DNA of 15,672 nucleotides, from contig JAHZJY010000029.1 of the NCBI GenBank assembly GCA_022600695.1, positions 1 to 15,672 on the forward strand, in the 5' to 3' direction. The notes under the pieces are model-generated. The model searched no databases. It was not told the origin of the DNA and saw only the letters and a program-made list of their open reading frames with translations. The translations under genes were made by a program, and so were the position numbers. Source of the DNA: Actinomycetes bacterium (lineage in GTDB: Bacteria > Actinomycetota > Actinomycetes > Mycobacteriales > Mycobacteriaceae). This document shows, piece by piece, positions 10,045-15,672 of this stretch. Position 1 is the stretch's first letter, and each line of letters opens with the position of its first letter.

Positions 10045-11001
10045 ATGCCCGGCAACGGCAGTACGGCTGCGGAATGGGTGCCCACCGCATCGATAACCGT
10101 GCGGGTTCCCGGCAAGGTGAATCTGCACCTCGGCGTCGGTGATCGCAGGCCGGACGGCTATCACGAACTGACCACGGTCTTTCACGCCGTCTCGCTGTCC
10201 GACGATGTCACCCTGCGGACCGCGGACCTGCTCTCGCTGAAACTGGTCGGGGAGGGTGCCGACGAGATCCCGACCGACGATCGCAACTTGGCCTGGCAGG
10301 CCGCCGAACTGATGGCCGAGCACGTCGGGCGGGCCCCGGATGTGGAAATCATCATCGACAAGTCCATCCCGGCCGCCGGCGGTATGGCCGGGGGCAGCGC
10401 CGACGCGGCCGCGGTGCTGGTCGGGATGAACGAACTGTGGGAACTCGGCGTCCCGCGCCGGGACCTGCACGCCATGGCTGCCGAATTGGGCAGCGACGTC
10501 CCCTTCCCGCTGCATGGCGGTACGGCGCTGGGAACCGGGCGTGGCGAAGAGCTGACCACGGTGCTCGCCCGCAGCGTCTTCCACTGGGTGTTGGCCTTCG
10601 GCGTGGGCGGGCTATCGACGGCGGCGGTTTACGCGGAGATCGACCGGCTGCGCGAAAACGGCAGTCCGCCAGAGCTTTCAAGTCCTGAACCATTGCTGAC
10701 CGCGCTATCGACAGGCGACCCACGGGTTTTGGCGCCCCTGCTGGGCAACGACCTCCAGCCGGCGGCGTTGAGTCTGCAGCCCGGTCTGCGCCGGACGCTG
10801 CGGGCCGGGGTCGAGGCAGGGGCGCTGGCCGGCATCGTGTCCGGCTCGGGGCCGACCTGCGCCTTCCTGTGCGCATCGGCCGAGGCGGCACTCGACGTCG
10901 GCAGCGAACTGGCCGGCGCGGGAGTGTGCCGCACGGTGCGGGTGGCCGGCGGTCCGGTGCACGGTGCCCGCGTGCTGCCGACCCAAGCGCCCCAAATGTG
11001 A
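10045..11001 (+). CDS. ispE: 4-diphosphocytidyl-2-C-methyl-D-erythritol kinase
   Basis: Phosphorylates CDP-methylerythritol at the 2-OH with ATP, a step of the MEP pathway that supplies isoprenoid precursors such as decaprenyl phosphate. The 318-residue product is a GHMP kinase: [12 protein letters not shown] near 21-32, RRPDGYHEL with the substrate-contact region near 34-42, the ATP loop [17 protein letters not shown] at 109-125, and the C-terminal [12 protein letters not shown] 10045 is chosen because of the -10 element 6 nt upstream. The M. tuberculosis protein as I recall it begins at the equivalent of GTG 10078 ([10 protein letters not shown]), so that shorter start is possible. It is 31 nt downstream of ksgA in the rpfB cluster. 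Confidence 0.95.
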   Translation: MPGNGSTAAEWVPTASITVRVPGKVNLHLGVGDRRPDGYHELTTVFHAVSLSDDVTLRTADLLSLKLVGEGADEIPTDDRNLAWQAAELMAEHVGRAPDVEIIIDKSIPAAGGMAGGSADAAAVLVGMNELWELGVPRRDLHAMAAELGSDVPFPLHGGTALGTGRGEELTTVLARSVFHWVLAFGVGGLSTAAVYAEIDRLRENGSPPELSSPEPLLTALSTGDPRVLAPLLGNDLQPAALSLQPGLRRTLRAGVEAGALAGIVSGSGPTCAFLCASAEAALDVGSELAGAGVCRTVRVAGGPVHGARVLPTQAPQM

Positions 11002-11003
11002 CA

Positions 11004-11021
11004 CGACCCGCGAAAGGGTCG
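11004..11021 (+). terminator. Small hairpin just after ispE
   Basis: CGACCC (11004-11009) and GGGTCG (11016-11021) pair perfectly around a GCGAAA loop, 2 nt after the ispE stop. GCCA-AAGT-TGGC follows directly. There is no U-run, so termination is only suggested. Confidence 0.3.
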
Positions 11022-11027
11022 CCAAAG

Positions 11028-11057
11028 TTGGCCAGAAACTTAAGGGGAGTTTAAGAT
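11028..11057 (+). promoter_or_regulatory. Promoter for the pks16 leader
   Basis: TTGGCC at 11028-11033, an 18-nt spacer, and TAAGAT at 11052-11057 form the best-looking -35/-10 pair in the window. A GTG lies 8 nt downstream at 11066. The spacer and -10 region carry AAACT-N7-AGTTT and CTTAA-N7-TTAAG inverted repeats, which may be operator half-sites. Confidence 0.5.
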
Positions 11058-11065
11058 AGTCGGCG

Positions 11066-11278
11066 GTGACCACCAGCAGCCGGATATTGCATGTCTGCGG
11101 GTCGCCCATCGAGTCCGGTGGGCGATCCGGCGATAGCGGCGGATCACCGATTCGAGACCAAAAAGCTTCCTTGTTGTGCGGGCGTGCCGACTATGTGATA
11201 GTCCGCGACGGGCGGAGCATGAATAACCGGGCGAACGCGCCGTTGACGCCGCACCGGAACCCGAGGAGGTCGTCGTGA
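11066..11278 (+). CDS. Possible leaderless upstream ORF ahead of pks16 (70 codons)
   Basis: A GTG placed 8 nt after the TAAGAT hexamer opens a 70-codon frame whose TGA overlaps the pks16 GTG (GTGA). This arrangement would couple the two genes by translation. The product has two cysteines (HVCGS, LLCGR), an Arg-rich tail and no recognisable domain. Third-position GC looks moderate rather than clearly coding. M. tuberculosis annotates a small hypothetical gene, Rv1012, in the same gap; I cannot tell whether it is related. The frame also crosses the two hairpins described separately, so its translation could affect their folding. It may equally be a chance open frame in GC-rich DNA. Confidence 0.3.
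   Translation: MTTSSRILHVCGSPIESGGRSGDSGGSPIRDQKASLLCGRADYVIVRDGRSMNNRANAPLTPHRNPRRSS
11098..11149 (+). promoter_or_regulatory. Two mutually exclusive hairpins in the pks16 leader
   Basis: Hairpin A pairs 11098-11111 with 11116-11129: 14 pairs, two of them G-U, around an AGTC loop. Hairpin B pairs GATCCG (11124-11129) with CGGATC (11140-11145), extended by CGGT (11116-11119) with ACCG (11146-11149) across a 4-nt bulge. B uses the 3' arm of A, so the RNA can hold only one. Both lie downstream of the predicted transcription start near 11064. The fold is read by eye; a switching role is inferred. Confidence 0.35.
11189..11203. promoter_or_regulatory. Perfect 15-bp palindrome GACTAT-GTG-ATAGTC
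   Basis: Six-base arms are inverted around GTG, about 70 nt before the pks16 start. It is relatively AT-rich for the region and is the size of a TetR- or GntR-type operator core. TTGTTG lies 15 nt before the TATGTG in it, so it could overlap a second, weak promoter. Confidence 0.3.
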
Positions 11279-12909
11279 GCCGATTCACCGACAAGATGTT
11301 CCACAACGCCATGACCAGCGAGAAGGGCATGGTGACCGGGGAACCGCATGAACCGGTCCGACATACCTGGCGGGAGGTTCACGAGCGCGCCCGGCGCATC
11401 GCCGGCGGGCTGGCCGCCGCCGGGGTGGGTCCCGGCGATGCTGTCGGCGTGCTGGCCGGCGCGCCGGTCGAGATCGCGCCCACCGCGCAGGGCCTGTGGA
11501 TGCGCGGCGCCAGCCTGACCATGTTGCATCAACCCACCCCGCGCACCGACCTGGTGCACTGGGCCGAGGACACCACCAACGTCATCGACATGATCGAGGC
11601 CAGAGCGGTCGTCATCTCCGATCCTTTCCTGGCAGCCGCCCCGGTGCTGGCCGAACGCGGTATAACCGTGCTTACTGCGGAGGACCTGCTGGCGGCCGAG
11701 CCTGCCGACCCGGTCCAGACCGGTGAGGACGATGTCGCGCTGATGCAACTGACGTCCGGATCGACGGGTTCGCCCAAAGCCGTCGTCATCACCCACCGCA
11801 ACATCTACTCCAACGCTGAGGCCATGTTCATCGGCGCCGAGTACGACGTCGACACCGACGTCATGGTCAGCTGGCTGCCGTGTTTCCACGACATGGGCAT
11901 GGTGGGCTTCCTGACCATCCCGATGTACTTCGGTGCCGAGTTGGTCAAGGTGACCCCGCTGGACTTCCTGCGCGACACCCTGCTGTGGGCCAAGCTGATC
12001 GACAAATACCAGGGCACCATGACCGCGGCGCCCAACTTCGCCTATGCGCTGTTCGGCAAGAGACTGCGGCGGCAGGCGAACTCGGGCGACTTCGATCTGT
12101 CCACCCTTCGGTTCGCGCTGTCCGGCGCCGAGCCGGTGGAGCCGGCCGATGTGGAGGACCTGCTCGAGGCGGGTAAGCCGTTCGGCCTGCGGTCCGATGC
12201 CATTCTGCCCGCCTACGGGATGGCCGAGACCACCCTGGCGGTGTCGTTCTCGGAGTGCGGTGCCGGGTTGGTGGTCGACGAGGTCGATGCCGACCTGCTG
12301 GCCGCGCTGCGCCGAGCGGTGCCGGCGACCAAGGGAAATACCCGCCGGCTGGCCACCCTTGGTCCGCTGCTGCACGACCTCGAGGCGCGCATCGTCGACG
12401 AGGACGGCACCGTGCTGCCGGCTCGTGGTGTCGGAATCATCGAACTGAAGGGTGAGTCGCTGACGCCCGGCTACCTCACCATGGGCGGATTCGTGCCGGC
12501 CCAGGACGACAACGGCTGGTATGACACCGGCGACCTCGGTTACCTCACCGAAGAGGGCCACGTGGTGGTCTGCGGCAGGGTCAAGGACGTCATCATCATG
12601 GCCGGGCGCAATATCTATCCGACCGATATCGAGCGGGCGGCATCGCGGGTCGATGGTGTCCGCCCGGGTTGCGCGGTCGCCGTGCGACTCGACGCCGGCC
12701 ACTCCCGGGAGACGTTTGCGGTGGCGGTGGAATCCAACGAATGGGAGGATCCCACCCAGGTACGCCGGATCGAGCAGCAGGTCGCCCACGAGGTGGTCGC
12801 GGAGGTCGATGTGCGGCCGCGCAACGTCGTGGTTCTGGGCCCGGGCACCATCCCGAAGACCCCGTCGGGCAAGTTGCGCCGTTCCACCTCCGTGACGCTG
12901 GTCACCTGA
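11275..12909 (+). CDS. pks16: Long-chain fatty-acyl-AMP ligase-like protein (pks16, Rv1013 type)
   Basis: An adenylate-forming enzyme expected to activate a fatty acid as acyl-AMP for transfer to an acyl carrier protein or CoA. The 544-residue product equals the length I recall for M. tuberculosis Rv1013, historically named pks16 although it has no polyketide synthase domains. Motifs: P-loop [13 protein letters not shown] near 159-171, [15 protein letters not shown] at 199-213 (the HDMG form typical of acyl-AMP ligases), YGMAETT at 314-320, [10 protein letters not shown] near 415-424, [20 protein letters not shown] near 434-453 and TPSGKLRRS with catalytic K533. GTG 11275 is supported by GAGGAGG 5 nt upstream. 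The substrate is unknown, and no PKS or ACP gene is nearby. An upstream TTCCTTG (11167-11173) could pair with the ribosome-binding site. Confidence 0.9.
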   Translation: MSRFTDKMFHNAMTSEKGMVTGEPHEPVRHTWREVHERARRIAGGLAAAGVGPGDAVGVLAGAPVEIAPTAQGLWMRGASLTMLHQPTPRTDLVHWAEDTTNVIDMIEARAVVISDPFLAAAPVLAERGITVLTAEDLLAAEPADPVQTGEDDVALMQLTSGSTGSPKAVVITHRNIYSNAEAMFIGAEYDVDTDVMVSWLPCFHDMGMVGFLTIPMYFGAELVKVTPLDFLRDTLLWAKLIDKYQGTMTAAPNFAYALFGKRLRRQANSGDFDLSTLRFALSGAEPVEPADVEDLLEAGKPFGLRSDAILPAYGMAETTLAVSFSECGAGLVVDEVDADLLAALRRAVPATKGNTRRLATLGPLLHDLEARIVDEDGTVLPARGVGIIELKGESLTPGYLTMGGFVPAQDDNGWYDTGDLGYLTEEGHVVVCGRVKDVIIMAGRNIYPTDIERAASRVDGVRPGCAVAVRLDAGHSRETFAVAVESNEWEDPTQVRRIEQQVAHEVVAEVDVRPRNVVVLGPGTIPKTPSGKLRRSTSVTLVT

Positions 12910-12966
12910 TCGCCCCTGCGCGGCAATGGCGCACTGCTCGGTGGCGGCGCGGGATGCGGGGTGCAG

Positions 12967-12972
12967 TACACT
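12967..12972 (+). promoter_or_regulatory. -10 element of the lipoprotein gene
   Basis: TACACT lies 30 nt before the ATG at 13003 and gives a leader of about 24 nt that contains GGAGAGG. No -35 is recognisable. Confidence 0.45.
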
Positions 12973-13002
12973 CGCGGCGAAGTCGATTCAGGAGAGGGCG
13001 AC

Positions 13003-13470
13003 ATGGCGAATTCTCGTGTGATGTGGGCGATCGTGACGGCGGGCGTACTCGCCGGGGGGGCGTTGTCGGGATGCTCCAATTCGGAAAGCCCCGGCACCGA
13101 AGCCAGCGTCCCGGAGAATATTTCGGTGGCCGTCGGCACCGGTGAGTTCACCGACGTCGAAGGCGATGACGACCCGGCGACCAACACCATCGTCGGTTTC
13201 AAAGCCAATGGGCCGACCAACGACGAGGCGTCGGCCAAGGTGATCAAAGCCTGCGAGGACGCCGGTGGTGTCCTGTGCACCGCCGATGAGGTGACCAACG
13301 ACAACGTCTGCATCGCCTCCGTGGCCTCCGATGCCACCGATGTGGTGGCCGGTGGCGCCGGGGCGACGGTCGAGGACGCCCGGTTGGATGCGATCAGTAA
13401 AGCCGAGGACAACGAGACTCCCCTCGGACCGGATGCCGTGGTTGTCATATCGTCGTGCCCCGATGAGTGA
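13003..13470 (+). CDS. Small lipoprotein, DUF4189-like
   Basis: A 155-residue exported protein of unknown role. The N-terminus is a hydrophobic signal ending in the lipobox LSGCS, so it should be lipid-modified and anchored to the outer face of the membrane. After an acidic linker, the mature part has Ala-rich segments and spaced cysteines (NDEASAKVIKACEDAGG, VLCTADE, VCIASVASD, VEDARLDAISKAEDN, a final SSCPDE). That order resembles the DUF4189 layout common in mycobacterial secreted proteins; the match is by pattern only. ATG 13003 has GGAGAGG at an appropriate distance; a GTG at 12961 is in frame but lies before the -10 element. It has no counterpart in the M. tuberculosis gap between pks16 and pth as I recall it. 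Confidence 0.8.
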   Translation: MANSRVMWAIVTAGVLAGGALSGCSNSESPGTEASVPENISVAVGTGEFTDVEGDDDPATNTIVGFKANGPTNDEASAKVIKACEDAGGVLCTADEVTNDNVCIASVASDATDVVAGGAGATVEDARLDAISKAEDNETPLGPDAVVVISSCPDE

Positions 13471-13525
13471 GTGGATGTTACGGCGTGCAGCTACCAGGGC
13501 GGCAGCCCGAAAGGGGATTCAGACG

Positions 13526-13750
13526 ATGACCGGTCCAGCCAAGATGGCCGTGCTGGTGGCGGGTTTGGCTGTCGCGATGGGGATTTCGGCTCCCGTCGCC
13601 AGCGCCCGACCCACCTGCCAGGACACCAACACCAAGACCATCTGCCAGACCAATGGCAGCGTGTCGATCAAGGCCCGGCCGGGTACTACGGCGCCGCCGG
13701 CCAATCAACCGGTGTTTCCGTGGCTAGGTATGCCCGGGGCGCGCCGGTAG
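13526..13750 (+). CDS. Small secreted protein with a Sec signal peptide
   Basis: A 74-residue product. Residues 1-28 form a signal peptide (hydrophobic core AVLVAGLAVAMG, likely cleavage after ASA), leaving about 46 mature residues: RPTCQDTNTKTICQTNGSVS, a Lys/Arg stretch and a Pro-rich tail. The two cysteines, nine residues apart, could form a disulphide. The Cys-x-Thr-x-Gly-Ser-Val-Ser pattern is reminiscent of other tiny mycobacterial secreted proteins, but I do not recognise the family. AAGGGG lies about 10 nt before the ATG. An in-frame ATG at 13463, overlapping the end of the lipoprotein gene by 8 nt, would give a longer, Arg-rich N-terminus. It probably shares a transcript with the lipoprotein, and a terminator-like hairpin follows. 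Confidence 0.7.
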   Translation: MTGPAKMAVLVAGLAVAMGISAPVASARPTCQDTNTKTICQTNGSVSIKARPGTTAPPANQPVFPWLGMPGARR

Positions 13751-13768
13751 CGGGCAGCTGTTCGGCGT

Positions 13769-13805
13769 ACGGCTCATCTCCAGAGGATGGGCCGTTCGTC
13801 TTTCT
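13769..13805 (+). terminator. Intrinsic terminator after the secreted-protein gene
   Basis: ACGGCTCATC (13769-13778) pairs with GATGGGCCGT (13786-13795) over ten pairs with one G-U, around a 7-nt loop. It is followed by TCGTCTTTCT, a T-rich tail. It sits between the convergent secreted-protein gene and pth. The tail faces plus, so it mainly serves the plus-strand transcript. Confidence 0.6.
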
Positions 13806-13821
13806 GGGTTGGGGCCGGTTG

Positions 13822-14397
13822 CTACCAGGCGTGCACCTGATTCTGGGCGGTTTCCAGTCCCGCCTCGATGAGCAGTTCAGTGGCATCGGCGGCCAGCTCG
13901 CAAATCGTCGCGACCTCGCCGCGTTCGGCTGAGGTGAACGGTTCCAGGACGAAGGCCGCTGGGTCCTTACGGCCCGGGGGACGCCCGATACCGATTCGGA
14001 CGCGCTGAAAGTTCTTGGAGCCCAGGGCATTCGCCACCGATCGAAGCCCGTTGTGGCCGCCCTCTCCGCCGCCGAGTTTCAACCGCACCCGCCCGAAGTC
14101 GATGTCCAGCTCGTCGTGGATGACGATGACGTTCGCCGCGGGCACCGAGTAGTACTTCGCCAGCGGACCGACCTGCCGACCTGATTCGTTCATATAGCAA
14201 CGCGGCTTGGCCAGTATCACCGGCCGGTGCCCCAGCCGTCCGGTGAGGACCTCGGCACCGGAGCGCTTGTGCACCGTGAACGCTCCGCCGGCACGTGCGG
14301 CGAGTACTTCGGCCACCATGACGCCGACATTGTGCCGGGTCTTGGCATACCGCGGTCCGGGGTTGCCCAGGCCGACGACCAACAAAGGCTCGGCCAT
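13822..14397 (-). CDS. pth: Peptidyl-tRNA hydrolase
   Basis: Cleaves peptidyl-tRNA that drops off ribosomes, releasing reusable tRNA; essential in bacteria. The 191 residues equal the M. tuberculosis enzyme's length. Catalytic and binding residues are all visible: [17 protein letters not shown] with N12 and H22, CYMNESG with N70, HDELD with D95, and [11 protein letters not shown] with N116. ATG 14397 matches the family start. It lies 9 nt after the rplY stop on the same strand and is presumably co-transcribed, since no promoter space is left between them. Only a weak GAGG lies upstream, so translation may depend on coupling to rplY. Confidence 0.96.
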   Translation of the reverse strand: MAEPLLVVGLGNPGPRYAKTRHNVGVMVAEVLAARAGGAFTVHKRSGAEVLTGRLGHRPVILAKPRCYMNESGRQVGPLAKYYSVPAANVIVIHDELDIDFGRVRLKLGGGEGGHNGLRSVANALGSKNFQRVRIGIGRPPGRKDPAAFVLEPFTSAERGEVATICELAADATELLIEAGLETAQNQVHAW

Positions 14398-14406
14398 CGC
14401 AGACTG

Positions 14407-15063
14407 CTAGTCCTCGGACTCGGCCTGCTCGCCCTCGGCGGCAGCATCGGCGGCCTGTCCCTCGGCTGATTCGCCACCACCCTCGGACTCGAGATCCTCG
14501 GCGGACGGCGCCTCGACGATGTTGACCACCAGCATCTCCGGGTCGCTGACCAGGCTGACCCCGTCGGGCAGATCGATCTGACCGGCCAGGATCTGGGTTC
14601 CCTCCTCGGCCCCCTCCACCGACACGGTGAGACCGTCCGGGATGGACAGCGCTTCGGCCTCGATCTCGATGGTGTTGGCGTCCTGGGTCACCAGGGTGCC
14701 GGAGGCGGCCTCGCCCTCGACGGTCACCTGAACCTCGACGTTCACCTTCTCGCCGCGGCGTACGATGATCAAATCCGCGTGGGTGATGGTGCGTCGGATC
14801 GGGTGCATGGCAAGAGCTTTTGTCAGCGCCAACTGCTCCTCGCCGTCGATGTCCAAGACCAGGACGGCGTTGATGCCCGAGTTGCGCAGAACCGCGGCGA
14901 AGTTACGGGCGTCCAGTTCCAGGTGCTGCGGTTGACTGCCGTGGCCGTAGAGGACGGCGGGAACCTTGCCCTCGCGGCGGGCGCGACGGGAAGCGCCCTT
15001 ACCGGTGCGGGTGCGCACCTCGACGGCGAGCTTGTTGGTGGTGGCGCTGGCACTACTGGCCAT
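14407..15063 (-). CDS. rplY: 50S ribosomal protein L25 (Ctc/TL5 form)
   Basis: Binds 5S rRNA in the large subunit. The 218-residue product is the long Ctc/TL5 form: an L25 domain at about 1-95 ([34 protein letters not shown] at its end), then a TL5 C-terminal beta domain to about residue 190 ([19 protein letters not shown]-like QIDLPDGV), and an acidic, Gly/Ala/Glu-rich tail that is probably disordered. ATG 15063 is chosen because AGGAG lies 8 nt upstream and the L25 domain begins soon after; a longer frame to 15150 reads through the leader. It is first in the rplY-pth pair. Confidence 0.95.
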   Translation of the reverse strand: MASSASATTNKLAVEVRTRTGKGASRRARREGKVPAVLYGHGSQPQHLELDARNFAAVLRNSGINAVLVLDIDGEEQLALTKALAMHPIRRTITHADLIIVRRGEKVNVEVQVTVEGEAASGTLVTQDANTIEIEAEALSIPDGLTVSVEGAEEGTQILAGQIDLPDGVSLVSDPEMLVVNIVEAPSAEDLESEGGGESAEGQAADAAAEGEQAESED

Positions 15064-15096
15064 CGTGGATACTCCTGCCCTCGGTTGGTCGTGATA

Positions 15097-15160
15097 CACG
15101 GCGAAGGCGGGTACGAAGCCGGGCCTCGTCGATAACGGTGGACGGACCACCCTCGCCGTG
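15097..15160 (-). promoter_or_regulatory. Structured 5' leader of rplY
   Basis: TCGCCGTG (plus 15153-15160) and CACGGCGA (plus 15097-15104) are perfect complements 48 nt apart. In the minus-strand RNA they would form an 8-bp closing stem about 5 nt after the predicted start. Inside lies the hairpin GGTGG-ACGGA-CCACC (plus 15137-15151). A closed multi-element domain followed by a free ribosome-binding site resembles autoregulatory r-protein leaders. Pairing is seen; the role is inferred. Confidence 0.35.
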
Positions 15161-15171
15161 ACGCGGTCCCA

Positions 15172-15177
15172 AGGGTA
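15172..15177 (-). promoter_or_regulatory. Putative -10 element of rplY-pth
   Basis: The minus strand reads TACCCT in the short gap after the dehydrogenase stop. Transcription would start near 15165, giving a leader of about 100 nt. The -35 is poor (TTCCGC at 17 nt). Confidence 0.4.
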
Positions 15178-15189
15178 GCCGAGTGTGCG

Positions 15190-15672
15190 CTACAGCGGAA
15201 ATTCGATACCGGTGAGCTTTTCGGACAGCCACCACAGCCGGTTGGCGGTCTCGGCGTCCCGGGCCCGGGGGCTGCGGCCCACCTCGCCGACCGGTCCGCG
15301 GGCGCCGAACCGGGGTCCGATGAACGTGTTCGGCGCCAGGTCGGCCGACGCCGCGTACAGCGTCGGTGCGGCGCCGAACTCGGCGCTGGTGCCGGCTAGC
15401 CTGTTGGCCGTCAGCCAGAGCTTCCTGCCGGCCGGGTTGCCGGTGCGGACCTGCAGATTGGTGGCTGAGTAGCCGGGATGGGCGGCGTGGGACTTCACCG
15501 CTGAACCGACCGCGTTCAGCCGATGTTGCAGTTCGCTGGTGAACAACAGATTGGCGAGTTTGGACTGGCCGTAGGCCGGCCAGGCCGAATAGGGCCGGGC
15601 TTTCCAGTTGAGGTCGTTGAGGCTGACCCGGCCGGCCCAGTGCGTCAGCGAAGACACCGTCACCACCCGGTC
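15190..15672 (-). CDS. Short-chain dehydrogenase/reductase, C-terminal part (runs off the right edge)
   Basis: The frame is open to the window edge, 160 codons, with no start seen. It begins DRVVTVSSLTHWAG, the beta-5 strand with the catalytic Ser, followed by YGQSKLANLLF with the YxxxK catalytic pair. The order and the SAAHPG-like KSHAAHPGYSATNL segment match the SDR group of retinol-dehydrogenase-like oxidoreductases. The NAD(P)-binding TGxxxGxG would be beyond the edge. M. tuberculosis has lpqT at this place as I recall, so the neighbour differs here. Substrate unknown. Confidence 0.88.
   Translation of the reverse strand, partial: DRVVTVSSLTHWAGRVSLNDLNWKARPYSAWPAYGQSKLANLLFTSELQHRLNAVGSAVKSHAAHPGYSATNLQVRTGNPAGRKLWLTANRLAGTSAEFGAAPTLYAASADLAPNTFIGPRFGARGPVGEVGRSPRARDAETANRLWWLSEKLTGIEFPL

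Noticed and set aside
11191..12789. 532-codon open frame on minus, opposite pks16
   Set aside because: It is antisense to a strongly conserved acyl-AMP ligase and has no recognisable domain; long antisense frames are usual at this GC content.
12917..12933. TGCGC-N7-GCGCA hairpin after pks16 as a terminator
   Set aside because: A five-pair stem with no T-run is expected by chance in this GC-rich gap.

Overview
The window is a high-GC actinobacterial chromosome segment, almost certainly from a Mycobacterium/Mycolicibacterium. The gene order alkB-like / arcA / pmt / rsmI / pabB / metG / tatD / rpfB / ksgA / ispE / pks16 (acyl-AMP ligase) / pth / rplY matches, from memory, the Rv1000c-Rv1015c neighbourhood of M. 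tuberculosis. Several genes carry a TANNNT -10 hexamer 6-9 nt before the start codon, which is the mycobacterial leaderless-transcript pattern.

Layout. 1-1669: a partial AlkB-like dioxygenase (minus) diverges from arginine deiminase (plus). 1716-5343: the protein O-mannosyltransferase (minus) diverges from rsmI (plus) across 26 bp with overlapping, oppositely oriented -10 elements; rsmI then converges on pabB (minus) with a 34-bp overlap. 5363-5414: a 20-bp perfect inverted repeat separates metG from pabB, both on minus. 6974-11001: metG diverges from tatD, followed by the rpfB-ksgA-ispE cluster (cell-wall resuscitation factor, 16S rRNA dimethylase, isoprenoid kinase), in which rpfB and ksgA overlap by 4 nt. 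11002-11274: a structured non-coding or uORF-bearing leader precedes the acyl-AMP ligase (11275-12909). 13003-13750: two small exported proteins, one a lipoprotein and one with a Sec signal peptide. 13822-15063: rplY and pth, transcribed together on minus, with a ~100-nt foldable leader ahead of rplY. 15190-15672: the C-terminal part of a short-chain dehydrogenase, running off the right edge.

Most of the window is conserved housekeeping: translation and RNA maintenance (rsmI, metG, ksgA, pth, rplY), folate and isoprenoid precursors (pabB, ispE), arginine catabolism (arcA), envelope protein glycosylation (pmt) and peptidoglycan remodelling (rpfB). I see no mobile element, CRISPR array, tRNA, rRNA or defence system. 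The least explained DNA is regulatory: the pks16 leader (promoter, possible leaderless uORF whose stop overlaps the start of pks16, two mutually exclusive hairpins, a short palindrome), the rplY leader, and the metG/pabB hairpin. No gene-free stretch exceeds about 275 nt. The 46 bp between arcA and pmt (1670-1715) hold nothing I can call.
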